Of a DNA stretch of 64,000 nt, positions 34,745 through 45,451 are shown piece after piece; the stretch's first letter is position 1, and each line of letters begins with the position of its first letter. Location: positions 59,751,915-59,815,914 of the forward strand of contig OX387183.1 in assembly GCA_947561395.2 (NCBI GenBank), given 5' to 3'. The position numbers were made by a program, and so were the translations under genes. The notes under the pieces are model-generated. The model was not told the DNA's origin and searched no databases. It saw only the letters and a program-made list of their open reading frames with translations. The DNA is from Buxus sempervirens. Its lineage: Eukaryota > Streptophyta > Magnoliopsida > Buxales > Buxaceae.

Positions 34745-35010
34745 ACGGGCCGTGCCGGCCCGAGCCCGGCACGGCCCGACACGCCACGGGCCTAGGGCCC
34801 TGGGGGCACGGCCCGTTTGGGCACGGCCCGCCAGGGCACGCGGGCCCGCGTGCCAGCCCGGGCCCGCGCTCGGCGCGGGCGCGCGCGAGCCCGCTGGGCA
34901 CGCGCCCAACGGCAGGCACGCGTGCCTGCCGTTGGGGCACGGCGGGCCGGCCCGCTTGGCACGCCCCAACGGCCGGCCCGCCCGGCGGCCCGCCTGGCCC
35001 GCCAGAGAGC
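34745..35010. repeat. GC-rich left subterminal repeat region of the hAT element
   Basis: Dense short motifs GGCACGGCCCG, GGGCACG and CGGGCCCG in both orientations. An inverted pair CCCAACGGCAGGCACG / CGTGCCTGCCGTTGGGG lies near 34905-34937. GC content is far above the surroundings. Subterminal arrays like this bind the transposase in characterised hAT elements. The role here is inferred. Confidence 0.75.
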
Positions 35011-35215
35011 TAGCCGTTGGCTAGCTCTCTTTTCCCTCCATACAAGTGGCTTTTAGCCATTTTTATGCCTATTTTACCCCCCCCAACAGCCATATAACAA
35101 CTATATTGGGGGGATATAGTTGTAATTGATGATAAAAAGACCTTTTCTACCCTTCCAACTGCAAAATAACAGTCATATTGAAGGGTAGAGGTAGTAAAAA
35201 GCCACTTTTAATTTC

Positions 35216-35223
35216 TATAAATA
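35216..35223 (+). promoter_or_regulatory. Probable TATA box of the hAT transposase
   Basis: TATAAATA inside the element, about 360 bases before the transposase ATG. It is followed by a CT-rich start region (CCACTCCCTTTCCCACTCC). Confidence 0.5.
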
Positions 35224-35582
35224 GCCACTCCCTTTCCCACTCCAAACCACACAACTTCTACAATCTCCTACTCTCTTCTAATTGATTATCAAATAGTTCT
35301 TTGCTCTAATTGTTGTAATTGGAAATTGGTGATACTCAATCTCTTCTAATTGTTCAAGCATCAAAAGTGGGAAATTGGACTCTGGAGGTTGAAGGCTTCA
35401 ATTGCAAAGTTCAAGATTCATTCTAAAGAAGTATTCTTCTATTTAATTTTCTGATTTTAAAATTAGTATAAATATTATTATTATAAGTAAGTCTCTCCTT
35501 CTACCTTTCTTATAAATTAATATCACCAAATAGTTATTATAATATTATTTATTAAGAATTTTTTTTTTCAAAAAATTTGATA

Positions 35583-37646
35583 ATGGACCCTAGGTATCCT
35601 ATGTTTTTTGACACTGAAGAAAGGGAATATCTTAGACCCCTTTCTGACCCCGTATTTTCTGATGATATAACCCAACCCCAATATAATGACCCTCCCATCC
35701 AAGGTCTTGAAACAGAATTCCCTTCACAGGATATGGGATCGTCTTCCCTACCACCTAGGAGCACTAAGAGGAGTAGAACCTCTAGTGTTTGGCTTAATTT
35801 TACAATTGAAAGTGTAGGGAGTGAAGAGAAGGCAGTGTGTAACCATTGCAAAAAACAGTTTAGTTGTAAAGGCAAAGGTGGTACAGGCCACTTGAACCGG
35901 CATTTGCAGAAATGCCTTCCAAAACATGGCCAAATTGACCCTAGGCAAACCCAAATTTCTACTAGTAGTGTTGCTATAAGTAATTTTATTTTTAATCAAG
36001 AAGAAACTAGGCTTGAAATAGTAAAGTGGGTAATTCAAGAAGAATTACCCTTTAGATTAATAGATTCTAAAAGATTTCACCGTTTACTAACTAAATATTT
36101 AGCACCACAATTTAAACCTTTTTCACGCCACACTTTAAGAAAGGATGCCATAAAATTATATGGAAAAATGAAAACTGCATTAATAGAAACTTTGTCAAAC
36201 AGTACTTTTAAAATAGCTTTAACTTCAGATATTTGGACAAGTAGACAACAAATAAGCTATTTAGCTATAACCGCACATTATATTGATGAAAATTGGAATA
36301 TGGAAAAAAGAATAATAACTTTTGAACCACTAGATGCTAGCCATACTGGAATAAATATATCAAATGCTATAAGTAGAAATCTAAGAAATTATAAAATACA
36401 CAATAAAATAATGGCTCTAGCACTTGATAATGCAAGTGCTAATAATGTTGCAGTAGGAATATTAAGACAACAATTAAACTTAAATATAGATGGAAGTTTA
36501 TTTCATGTTAGGTGTGCTTGTCATATTCTTAATTTAGTTGTGCAAGATGGATTAAAAATTGTTCAACATCATTTAATAAATATTAGAGATGCAGTAAGAT
36601 TTATAAAACAATCTAGCACAACCGCTAGAGAATTTAAATATTATTGTGAAACTTTAGGAAAACAATATAAAAAAATTACCCTAGATGTTGAACATAGGTG
36701 GAATTCAACATATATAATGCTAGAAGCTGCATTAGGATTAAAACAAGAAATTACAATATTTTATAAAAGTAAAATGCCTGAAAGTGACTTAGAGGATCTT
36801 GATTGGCAAATAGCCGAAATTTTAAGAGATTTTTTAAAAGTTTTTTATGATGCAACAAGATATTTATCAATAGTTTATTACCCAACATCTTCAAGTATTA
36901 TAACTTGTTTATATCAAATAAGTATTTGTTTTAAACAATATAGAGATATACCCATTGCTAAGGAAATTATCCCTGCAATGGAAATTAAAATTTTAAAATA
37001 TTGGCAAGAGATGCCTAATTTATATTGTTTAGCTACTACAATGGACCCTAGGATTAAATTAGGAGTTGAAGACTTAATAGATGGAATAAATGAAAATATG
37101 AATTCTACTTTTCAAATAGATATACGTAAAATAAGAAATCTATTAGAAAGACTTTTTTGTGAATACGATACTAGTAGTAGCATACAAAGTCATACGCGAA
37201 CCCAACAAACACTACCAAATAATTCCGCTTGGAATTTTTTAAGTGGGAGAAGAAAGGGAAAACAACCAGCTTCTAGTAGTGGGGGATCATCTGAATTAAT
37301 GATTTTTTTAGAAAGCCCCCCAATGAGTTTTAATACTATAGAAGAGCATAATGCTTTTAACATTTTGACATGGTGGAAGCAAAATCAGGTTAATTATCCT
37401 GTGCTTTCCGCCATGGCACGTGATCTACTAACGGTCCCGGTGTCCACAGTTGCATCGGAATCAGCTTTTAGTGCAGGTGGACGAACCGTGGATGATTACA
37501 GGAGCAGATTAACGCCGGAGATGGTGCAAGCATGTGTTAGTCTTACAGATTGGTTAAGGGCAGAACTGAGAGAACAAGAATATGAAGATGATCAACTTGC
37601 TGGAGACTTTGATGATTTGAATATTGATTTTAGTCAACTAGAGTAG
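35583..37646 (+). CDS. hAT transposase (BED zinc finger, RICESLEEPER-like)
   Basis: A single open frame of 687 residues from the ATG at 35583. A BED zinc finger lies at about residues 65-112, with VCNHC and HLNRH-x3-C as metal ligands. The RNase H-like catalytic core shows D216 (LTSDIWTS), D282 (ALDNASAN) and E626 (VASESAFSAGG), with the hAT signature CACHILNLVVQDGL between the second Asp and the helical insert, followed by HRWNST. The C-terminal hAT dimerisation domain runs from about 590 to 665. The enzyme cuts element ends and inserts them with an 8-bp target duplication, in the nucleus. No stop or frameshift is present, the length is normal and the element ends are intact. Domesticated RICESLEEPER/DAYSLEEPER genes are related, but the flanking termini make a mobile copy more likely. 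Confidence 0.94.
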   Translation: MDPRYPMFFDTEEREYLRPLSDPVFSDDITQPQYNDPPIQGLETEFPSQDMGSSSLPPRSTKRSRTSSVWLNFTIESVGSEEKAVCNHCKKQFSCKGKGGTGHLNRHLQKCLPKHGQIDPRQTQISTSSVAISNFIFNQEETRLEIVKWVIQEELPFRLIDSKRFHRLLTKYLAPQFKPFSRHTLRKDAIKLYGKMKTALIETLSNSTFKIALTSDIWTSRQQISYLAITAHYIDENWNMEKRIITFEPLDASHTGINISNAISRNLRNYKIHNKIMALALDNASANNVAVGILRQQLNLNIDGSLFHVRCACHILNLVVQDGLKIVQHHLINIRDAVRFIKQSSTTAREFKYYCETLGKQYKKITLDVEHRWNSTYIMLEAALGLKQEITIFYKSKMPESDLEDLDWQIAEILRDFLKVFYDATRYLSIVYYPTSSSIITCLYQISICFKQYRDIPIAKEIIPAMEIKILKYWQEMPNLYCLATTMDPRIKLGVEDLIDGINENMNSTFQIDIRKIRNLLERLFCEYDTSSSIQSHTRTQQTLPNNSAWNFLSGRRKGKQPASSSGGSSELMIFLESPPMSFNTIEEHNAFNILTWWKQNQVNYPVLSAMARDLLTVPVSTVASESAFSAGGRTVDDYRSRLTPEMVQACVSLTDWLRAELREQEYEDDQLAGDFDDLNIDFSQLE

Positions 37647-37984
37647 TCTAAGTTTTGTTATAATTTTTGTAATCAAAGTATAGGAATTGTACTTTCTCTT
37701 TTTTTTGTTTCTTTTAAACTGCAAATGATAGATAGATGAGTGGGTGCCAACCTAGTTGGGATGTGCTTATACTATAGTGATGCAGTATTATTTGTTCAAG
37801 TAATTATGTAATTTTTGCAAAGTTGTAAGTGTACTTATGCTAATTAATGAATTTATATTTTTTTGAGCAAAATTTATCTCAATATGTGTAAAACAATTTT
37901 GTGAATAATAAAAGTATTTTACAGAAATTTTTTGGGATTTTTTGGGATTTTTTTGGGATTTTTAAAAAAAAAAAAATTAATTGG

Positions 37985-38180
37985 CCCACCGGCCCGGCGG
38001 GCTAGGCCCGGCACGGCACGCCTGCTGGGGCGTGCCGTGCCGGGCTTGGGTTTTGGGCAAATGGGCCTGGCGTGCCGCGGCCCGCTAGGCCCGCGGCACG
38101 TCAGGCCCGCGGCACGGCTGGCCCGCGGCCCGCCCGAGCACGCCTGAGGCGTGCCGGGCCGGCCCGCCGCGCACCCCTAT
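37985..38180. repeat. GC-rich right subterminal repeat region of the hAT element
   Basis: Counterpart of the left array, with repeated GGCCCG, GGCACG, CGTGCCG and GCCCGCGGCACG motifs. The outer end is duplicated: GCGCACCCCTA occurs at 38169-38179 and at 38191-38201. Confidence 0.75.
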
Positions 38181-38209
38181 ACACCCCACCGCGCACCCCT
38201 AGGTGTATA

Positions 38210-38710
38210 TATAAACATATGTATCTATATATTTATACATATAATTAAGTCGCTCTAGACTAGGTTTTTCTGGTTGTATAGCGTGAGCCAAAACTCAATC
38301 CAAACTCAACTTTAGGCCACAAATTAAGCCCAACCCATACCCAAAATAAATACTAAATTCGAGCTCTTACTCAAGTTGGGTAACGCAGGATTTGTCTCTA
38401 AACACCATTCAAGTTTTTCTTTTAGTGTCATCCACATTTCTAACTTAAAAGAGGAAGTTTAAAACGAAGACTCCTACTTATGTTCGTGGTAAAGTCTTTA
38501 GAGAAATTCATTACAAGATTTAGGCTCAAAATTTGCCATTTTTGAAATAAAAAAGAGTTTGCTAGGAAATGTCCTTGGTTTCAAAGAATTAGGTTTGAAG
38601 GTCACTATTACAATGAAAGTGAACTGATCAAGCCCAATTCAGTTGATATTGAATGTTGATATGACACTTTAGGAGAGAGATGTGTCATATTACTACATGA
38701 AAATTTTTAA
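38210..38710. other. Gene-free stretch
   Basis: AT-rich flank of the hAT insertion. No recognised feature. Confidence 0.4.
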
Positions 38711-38985
38711 GGAAAATTGGTTTTTAGTGATCTTTTTTAATGAGAATCTAGATTCAATCATCTAATTCTTAGTAATTGAAAAATAGAGATACTTTTTTAA
38801 AATAATTGAGAATAAATGTCAAAAGACTCTTAAAGGACTTTTTATCCTCCTGATAATGGCAAACAAATTGTTTTAAGGATATTTTTGGAAGAAATTTTGT
38901 GTGAATAGTAAAATGACACTAATTCTCAAATGTTCTAAAAAGGTATCACTACTTTCCAATTACCAAGAATTGGATGACTAAATCT
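38711..38985. mobile_element. MITE, family 2, copy 2 (right end degraded)
   Basis: It begins GGAAAATTGGTTTTTAGTGA like its relatives. Inner arms TCTAATTCTTAGTAATTG and CAATTACCAAGAATTGGA pair. Its middle (GACACTAATTCTCAA, TTTTGTGTGAATAGTAAAATG) matches the intron copy at 7736-8091. The outer right terminal repeat is lost. Confidence 0.6.
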
Positions 38986-39040
38986 GATTTAATCTTCAAA
39001 TGTATAACCGAAATCCAATTTCTTTTTCTCAAATTTTTAT

Positions 39041-39130
39041 GGGAAAATTGGTTTTTAATGATATTTTTTAAAATAATCTAGATTCCGTTGATCAATTCTT
39101 GAAAATTATATCACTAAAAACCAATTTCCC
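39041..39130. mobile_element. MITE, family 2, copy 3 (short, with target duplication)
   Basis: A 90-bp element. The ends GGGAAAATTGGTTTTTAATGAT and ATCACTAAAAACCAATTTCCC (inverted) match over about 20 bases with few differences. The flanks CAAATTTTTAT (39030-39040) and CAAATCTTTAT (39131-39141) match at 10 of 11 positions. A duplication of 9-11 bp suggests a Mutator-type element. Confidence 0.72.
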
Positions 39131-39141
39131 CAAATCTTTAT

Positions 39142-41252
39142 CATGAAAAGCCTTAAGTTTACAACAAGAAAAATTTCTTACCGCTCGATGTTCAACGTGG
39201 CAGCAGATCACCCAAAGTGTACAAGTGAATGTGAGAAAAATTGCAAAGGATATCAAAACTGATGGAGTCATGGACAATGTCACAATGGCTAGGGTGTACC
39301 GTCTAGGGTGTGTATGCTCTAGGGGGGTCCTGGGGGGATAACAATGTCACAAAGTGTGCAGTTGATTGGACCCACCGGGGCATTATTAAAGCTTGAGTGA
39401 TGCAAGGAAATTCGTCATCCTTTGGTGGTCCCATCTCAACAGGGTCGGTTAGGATATATATCAAAAAGTGAATGGTGGGGCCATTCATTTGTTTGACATA
39501 AATGATCAACGACGATTTGCTAAGATTTTGACCCACCTGACTCACTGATAGCTTGAAAGGGACCCACTTTAACGCATCTGATGTACGAATACAGTTGTGT
39601 TGTCCTTTCTGAAACCCTCCGGAAACCTACCCCTCGTCACATTTCCACGCTGGTGACGAAAAAACTGGCTTTAAACTGGCCAAGCCGAGACTTAGGTTCT
39701 CAAATGGCCGCGGACTGGTATCCGTCCGAATTAATCGATCCAACCCAACCGATGGCCCACTTAGCGCTTTTTAGGAATATAATTAAACATATAAAGTTCA
39801 TCCCTGATATCCGCTTGAGCTTTTAGTAGTTCATCCTTATTATCAGCTTAAGTTTTTAGTAGGAACGGTATTCTATATGGAATCCGAACCTTAGGTTAAC
39901 CCTGAGGTCCAAGGTTCAAATCTCCACTCCACCCGTTGAAAACAATATTTCACGTGTAGGGTCCCCTAAAAATGGGTCTAAGTCCAGCCCAACCAACACG
40001 CACGTCCATAATTTTCAGATTATCACCTAACAATCTTAAGAGTTGAGCTGAAAGATAGGCTAATCATGAAGCCCAAAGCTGGCAATGCAACATGTTAATT
40101 GGTTAACCCACCTAGATCCATCCCTAATGATTAGGGTTTGGAAATTCATAAATCAGTTAGGGATGGTTTAAGGTTTACCTCAACCCGAATTTATTAAAAT
40201 ATTATTTTGTACATATATCCTATATAAACTAAAATATATATTTTTTAAATAAAATATATGTTAAAAATATATATTTATTTTATATGGAATATCGTTGAAA
40301 GGAACATGCTTTATAACATATTTCATTTAAGAAATTATATGCCTTGTTTCCAACGGATTCGATATTAGTGCCTTTTTTTTTTTAGGTATTAGTTAAGTGC
40401 TTATAAAGGCAAGGTAGGGTTTGTCAAAAAGCCACCCTAACCCGGCCGGCCTGTTCCATTCTTAAATCCAAAGATCGGCTGTATGGGCCAGGCCGAAGCC
40501 GAGTTATCTTCATTGAACCTTCCCTAAATTCATGCTTATCCAACTGTAAGAGATGTCCTCAGTTCATTGGCTTGCAGCTAAAGTTCATATTCCGTCTTCC
40601 ACTTTTTCAAAATTACAGAAGAGTCGCCCTCCACCAACTTATGAAATCACACATAATCCACGTTTCCCATACCTTTTTACATATTTGAAACCTCACATTG
40701 AACATACCTTTGTTTTTTTCCTTTCAATTGCTTCAAATATTTATTTCTAGAATCTTTAATTTCAAAAGTACATTTTCTTGTCGGGAGTCATTTAATTAGC
40801 AGGATATAGAATTATTCTCCAATACTTATATTACTAAAAGAATTTTAATAATAAAATCCTATTAAATAAGATCTTCTAGTATCTCTTATTCCCCAAAATA
40901 GGATCATAATTTCTATTATCTCTTTTTCCCCAAAATTTGAGATCTTTCTTGAGTTAGATAAGTATTAGCCACACTATAGACTTAGATTTGCAATAACATG
41001 TTTTCAACCCTGATAACTCAAGAAGGATCTCCATATATTGTGTAACTCATACTCCATATTCCAATTTTATTTAGTTACCACTCCCAAAGTATATTGATCA
41101 GAATTTTTATAATCACATGTCCCCCAAAATGCAAACTCATGTTGCTCACCTCGGAGGATGGTGAGTCCACTATGGTTGAATATATATATTGGGTCATTAA
41201 CAGCGTCTCGTCTCAAACTACGAGGGATCATAATGCAATAACAAAATTCATC
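39142..41252. other. Gene-free stretch
   Basis: About 2.1 kb without a recognised gene. A segment at about 40075-40520 has hAT-like phrases (AAAGCTGGCAATG, CACCCTAACCC), but its ends could not be paired. Confidence 0.4.
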
Positions 41253-41540
41253 AAATATGTAGCACCCCGGAACCAGGTCCACACGTGTCGGGTTTATACT
41301 GGCTCCCGAGCGCTACTTTAGGGCCAAAATTTAATTGAAAACTAACTTCAGAACTAACCAGATACACAAAAATAGCATTCTAAAGTTTTTCGGAAAAACG
41401 GCTATATAACGTCTGTAAATACGAGAATGGGCTAGGCCCTCAAACCACAAATAAACACCTGATAAACACAGTTTATATATATCCATTCAAAAAACCTAAA
41501 CCATCACATATGCACAGGTCAAAATAATTTTCACTAAGTT

Positions 41541-41570
41541 CTCTCTCTCTCCCTCTCTCTCTCTCTCTCT
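41541..41570. repeat. CT microsatellite
   Basis: About 14 CT units with one CC interruption, inside the 3.3-kb element. Confidence 0.85.
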
Positions 41571-44013
41571 TTTCATTTACAATATGTACAACATGTACAA
41601 TTTCAAAAATGACATGTACAACTATCCAACAAAAAGTTTCTTCTCGACCTCTAGTCGGGACGGTAGTAGTCTTCTGGTCTATAATCTGGGTAACCCTCGA
41701 ACTCGACTCCACTACGTGTCACGTTCGCCGGGTCTGAAAACAAAACCGGTAAAACAAAAACTCTCATGAGACTAATGTCTCAGTAAGTAGCACAATGCAT
41801 ATGATAAATAGTTTATGCAATTTCAACTAATAAAATAACATGCTACAATTATACGATCAATTACAGCAAATCATGCAAAGAACAGATCACATATAACAAT
41901 ACAATTTTAGAGAATCAAGTGTGTGCAAGATTCATGAATTAGTGTGTCTGTAAATCGAGTTAACCACCCTTAGCCGGTTTGCCACCTCACTACTCGCCTT
42001 CGAAGCCGCGCACGATCATCGTACGAGTGGAGCACCCATGCATGGGTTGGGACGCTGCAGCTCATCGATCCCACACGAAGGCCTCACCGATCCCACACGG
42101 TGGTACGCAAGTGGCTCGAGGTATTAACACGACAAGCCAACACTCACGCACGATCTAAACGGACTGTGGATCCACGACTCTCTATACGGCCTAGACTCAT
42201 ATAAGAATTAACTTTGCAAATATTTTACTAACTAGAACCTGTAAGAGATCAACTACCTAAGAAAAACTCAATCCAAGTGAACCTCGTTGTTCACTTACCC
42301 TTAAAATCAGAGGCCATTCTGCCTTTCAGAATACCATAGGCTCATTGCCTTTTTCATTTAACAAAAAGCCTCAGCTTCGATTGCCAAGTACAACTCGCGA
42401 ATCACTTTATCAACCCAAATCATTAACGACTAAAGGTATAAAATAATTTTATAAACAAATTTTATAAAATATCCACGGTTGGTTTGAAATTGTCGTTTAC
42501 TTTGCAGATTGAATTCTAACTAGTGACTTATATGCTAAACCTTATTTAAGCTATAAGGAATTGGTACGCGTGCTATAAATCGTTGGAAAACTCTATGAAT
42601 CTAGTTTCCAACGCAACAAACGGTGCTAAAATCGGAGTTTCCTACAAGAAATTATGGATGTTTTACTACAGGTGGTTATAACCTGCCGCGAAATTAAATG
42701 GACGGAAATCATCAAATTCTCATGATTTTTCTTGCAATACTTCGAGCTCCGATTGGTCCTAAACCAATTTCATTCAACTACAATTACCCTAAACTAAATT
42801 TTAGAATACTAATATAAATTTTTACGCAAAGATTCCTAGCCTTCGCAGGCCACCGAAATCTTATACTACTGACCTCATCTTAAGGTTTTCTAATAGAAGG
42901 TTAGACAAGTCTCATTTTCTCAGCCCCAATTCAGAACCTAACTCAGTATTTTCTCCTGCCGAATCAAACCTAAACTAAAACTCTCCTCACAATTAGAGGT
43001 CTCTTAAATTACTAGAAAAACCACTGCAATCTCTAATAAAAAACCATAGAGAATCCTTCATGATTGCTCACATAACGAGGTCAGACTGATAACTTTATTC
43101 ATCAAACCAGCACTTTGACAGTAGATGTACACCATAACTATCCATAAGAACGTAACAATTCAAACAGATTTAGACATTCAATATGCTCTATTCCGAGAAT
43201 AAGAAATCCTTAGCGACAAGGCCACACCCCATTTAAAGTAACATAACCCATTCTCCTCATCCAGCTAAAATAATCTAAATAGGGTGAAAACTTGGTCCAT
43301 CTCGTCAGTGGAGCAAATTGAGAGAGAATGCTCATGCTGGTTACATCAATACCTTGTTGCCAGAAATCTTACGTGATTAACAATTGAACACACAGGTAAC
43401 CTGGGAAAGAGCTTCTACACCAATAAGGATGATACACCTAACACCATTTCCTACAAACAAATTGGGCTACATGTTGACAGTTTAATCCTTGACCTGTCCC
43501 TCGACTGTGGCATTCCCCAAAAATCAAATTGAACATAGGCCCTTACATGTTGAAAGTATTCTAGTAAGCTAAAACAAATGTAAAAACTTACAGATCGCGG
43601 ATACTAATTCAAAAACATTACTACGTCTGTCAATAGAATATGGAAATAGTATCGTGATCCATATTGAGTATCGTCGAACAGAAATCAAAGAAAGACACGA
43701 TCGATTGCTGAAACCAAACAGCAATCGAAATCACTCGAAACCACTCATGATATAAGTCTTTCACTCAAAATTACTCGAAATCAAACAAGCTGAAACCAAC
43801 GGCAATCCATCGAAACCCCAATAGTAGCAGCAATCGATCAAACATAAACCAATCCATAGAAATCCACTGAGCAAATAGAAATCAAAACAAATAACAATAA
43901 TGTTCGATTCAAACAGAGAAAAAAAATTTGCTACTTACCTGCGTTTTTCCCCTATTCTGCTAACCCTCGACGAACAGACCAGATGAACGAAACCTCTCTT
44001 CCCCTTCTTCCTT

Positions 44014-44040
44014 TCTTCTTCTTCTTCTTCTTCTTCTTCT
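44014..44040. repeat. CTT microsatellite
   Basis: About nine TTC/CTT units in the pyrimidine-rich segment of the 3.3-kb element (GAA on the minus strand). Confidence 0.85.
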
Positions 44041-44591
44041 GCGGCTAACCCTCACGAGCGACCCCCTTCTCTTCTTCCTCTCTTCTTCTCCTCTTCTTTC
44101 CCCTCTTCTATTTTCTCCTCCTCCTCCAGTCGTTTCTTTTTCTTCTTCTTGTTTTAGACCCCAGCAACAATAGGACGCCCTTCCCTCTTCACGGCTCCCC
44201 TTCCACTCGATTTCTCCCTCTCGCCTCAAACCCCAATCGCCCTCTTTCTTCTACGTTTTTTTTTTCCTTCTTCGCTTCTCTTCTAACCTAACGACCAAAA
44301 CCCCAAACCCCCAAATACACAAAATGACAACCCAACACCCCAAATACACAAATGCCTTTTTTTGTTTTTTTGTTTTTGTTTGTTTTTTTTTAAACCCATG
44401 AACCACTTGAACCCGGTTCACTTAAACTTGAACCAAACCTCCTTAACCCACTAAACTAACCAATAGCCCATTAAACCAATAACCAAATGAATTAGTTAAA
44501 ACAAATGAATTTTTTTTTCCTCTATTGTTCTTTAATAATTTTTAATTAATCATAATTAAAGTTTATCAAAATTCCAGAGTGTTACAAAATA

Positions 44592-45246
44592 ATATATGAA
44601 TCATTATTCGATTATCAATATATATTCATAACTATCAATTCTCTTCTTTAATTATTATAAAAATTAATATATATAAGTATTATATTAATATTTTATAATT
44701 ATTCAAAATATTAATATAATTGTTTTATATAAATTATTTTGTTGATACGTATCAAAGTAAGTAATAATTATTTTGAATAATATTTATTGTAATAAAAATA
44801 ATTTTACCAATATATGTTAATAAAAAAAATGTTTTAATATATTAGTTATTTTTCAGCAATCGCCAAAATATTTATTTTAATATGAAACTTAAGGCCATAA
44901 AATACAATGCGTGAAAATAGAGTTTTTGATATATTTTAATAATTAAAATGATTATTATATTTAATACATTTAATTGAAGTCATATAGTTCAACAATACAA
45001 TTGTTACGATAAATAGTTGAATGCTGTTTTCTCATTCTAGAGCATAATCAAATTGTTATGAATAGTTTGACACACATTTTATATTTTGAATGATCCTAAT
45101 ATATTATGACTATTGTAACAAATTATATAAATGATTCAAACTTATAAATATATTACTTAAGATAGTTGATATTCACATACCATCACCACCATTATTTCAT
45201 AGATGCCAAATTTTATACCTCTATAATATGAATTTCATTAATGAAA
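44592..45246. other. Gene-free AT-rich stretch
   Basis: Very AT-rich, with no recognised feature. Confidence 0.45.
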
Positions 45247-45451
45247 CTAGTGGGATGCACATGCAATACTGCACGTATAGGGAGGGAACAGTTTTGTAAC
45301 TATCCAATTCTAAATGATAGTCAAAGTTTTGACTATTTTAACCCTATATGAATAATGCCTTTACAATGAAAGATAAGGGCTTTTTGGGGAAGTCGCGCAT
45401 AGTTTTTGGCACACTTCCCAAGGGGCATAATATCGTTATATATAGTATAGA
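45247..45451 (-). mobile_element. Short non-autonomous Helitron
   Basis: A 205-bp element on the minus strand. The 5' end is TCTATACTATATATAACG (from 45451), preceded by A. The 3' end has a hairpin ACGTGCA-GTAT-TGCATGT followed by GCATCCCACTAG, ending CTAG at 45247, with T next. Insertion between A and T, a 3' hairpin about 10 bases from a CTRR end and a TC start are the Helitron hallmarks. It is non-coding. A related 5' terminus lies at 46427. Confidence 0.82.

Larger units (their letters stand above)
34733..38201 (+). mobile_element. Complete hAT transposon with 8-bp target-site duplication
   Basis: A 3,469-bp element. The left end is TAGGCATGAGC and the inverted right end is TAGGGGTGCGC (8 of 11 match). 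It is flanked by the perfect 8-mer GGTGTATA at 34725-34732 and 38202-38209. Both subterminal regions (34745-35010 and 37985-38180) are GC-rich arrays of GGCACG/CGGCCCG motifs, set in an otherwise AT-rich element. Such arrays are expected transposase-binding regions. One open transposase gene lies between them. The element looks structurally autonomous. Confidence 0.93.
41258..44586 (-). mobile_element. 3.3-kb TG...CA element with 5-bp target-site duplication
   Basis: The left end TGTAGCACCCCGGAA and the inverted right end TGTAACACTCTGGAA match at 12 of 15 bases. The element starts TG and ends CA. The 5-mer AAATA is duplicated at 41253-41257 and 44587-44591. TG...CA ends with a 5-bp duplication fit a long solo LTR or a non-autonomous LTR-derived unit. 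There is no coding capacity. On the minus strand, a purine-rich leader-like segment (about 44290-43945) ends at a strong donor AACGCAG|GTAAGTAG (43938), which suggests a transcribed, spliced leader. Orientation is inferred from that donor. Confidence 0.75.

Noticed and set aside
34706-35056. Several overlapping open frames rich in Arg, Pro, Gly and Ala
   Set aside because: They arise from the GC-rich subterminal repeat of the hAT element, which has few stop codons in any frame.
40075-40520. Another hAT-like MITE
   Set aside because: AAAGCTGGCAATG and CACCCTAACCC resemble known ends, but no paired termini or target duplication could be found.
43960-44229. Arg/Glu-rich minus-strand open frame
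   Set aside because: It is produced by the CTT microsatellite and purine-rich leader of the 3.3-kb element.
41258-44586. CACTA, Mutator or hAT assignment for the 3.3-kb element
   Set aside because: The flanking duplication is 5 bp, whereas those superfamilies make 2-3, 8-11 and 8 bp; the TG...CA ends fit an LTR-type unit better.
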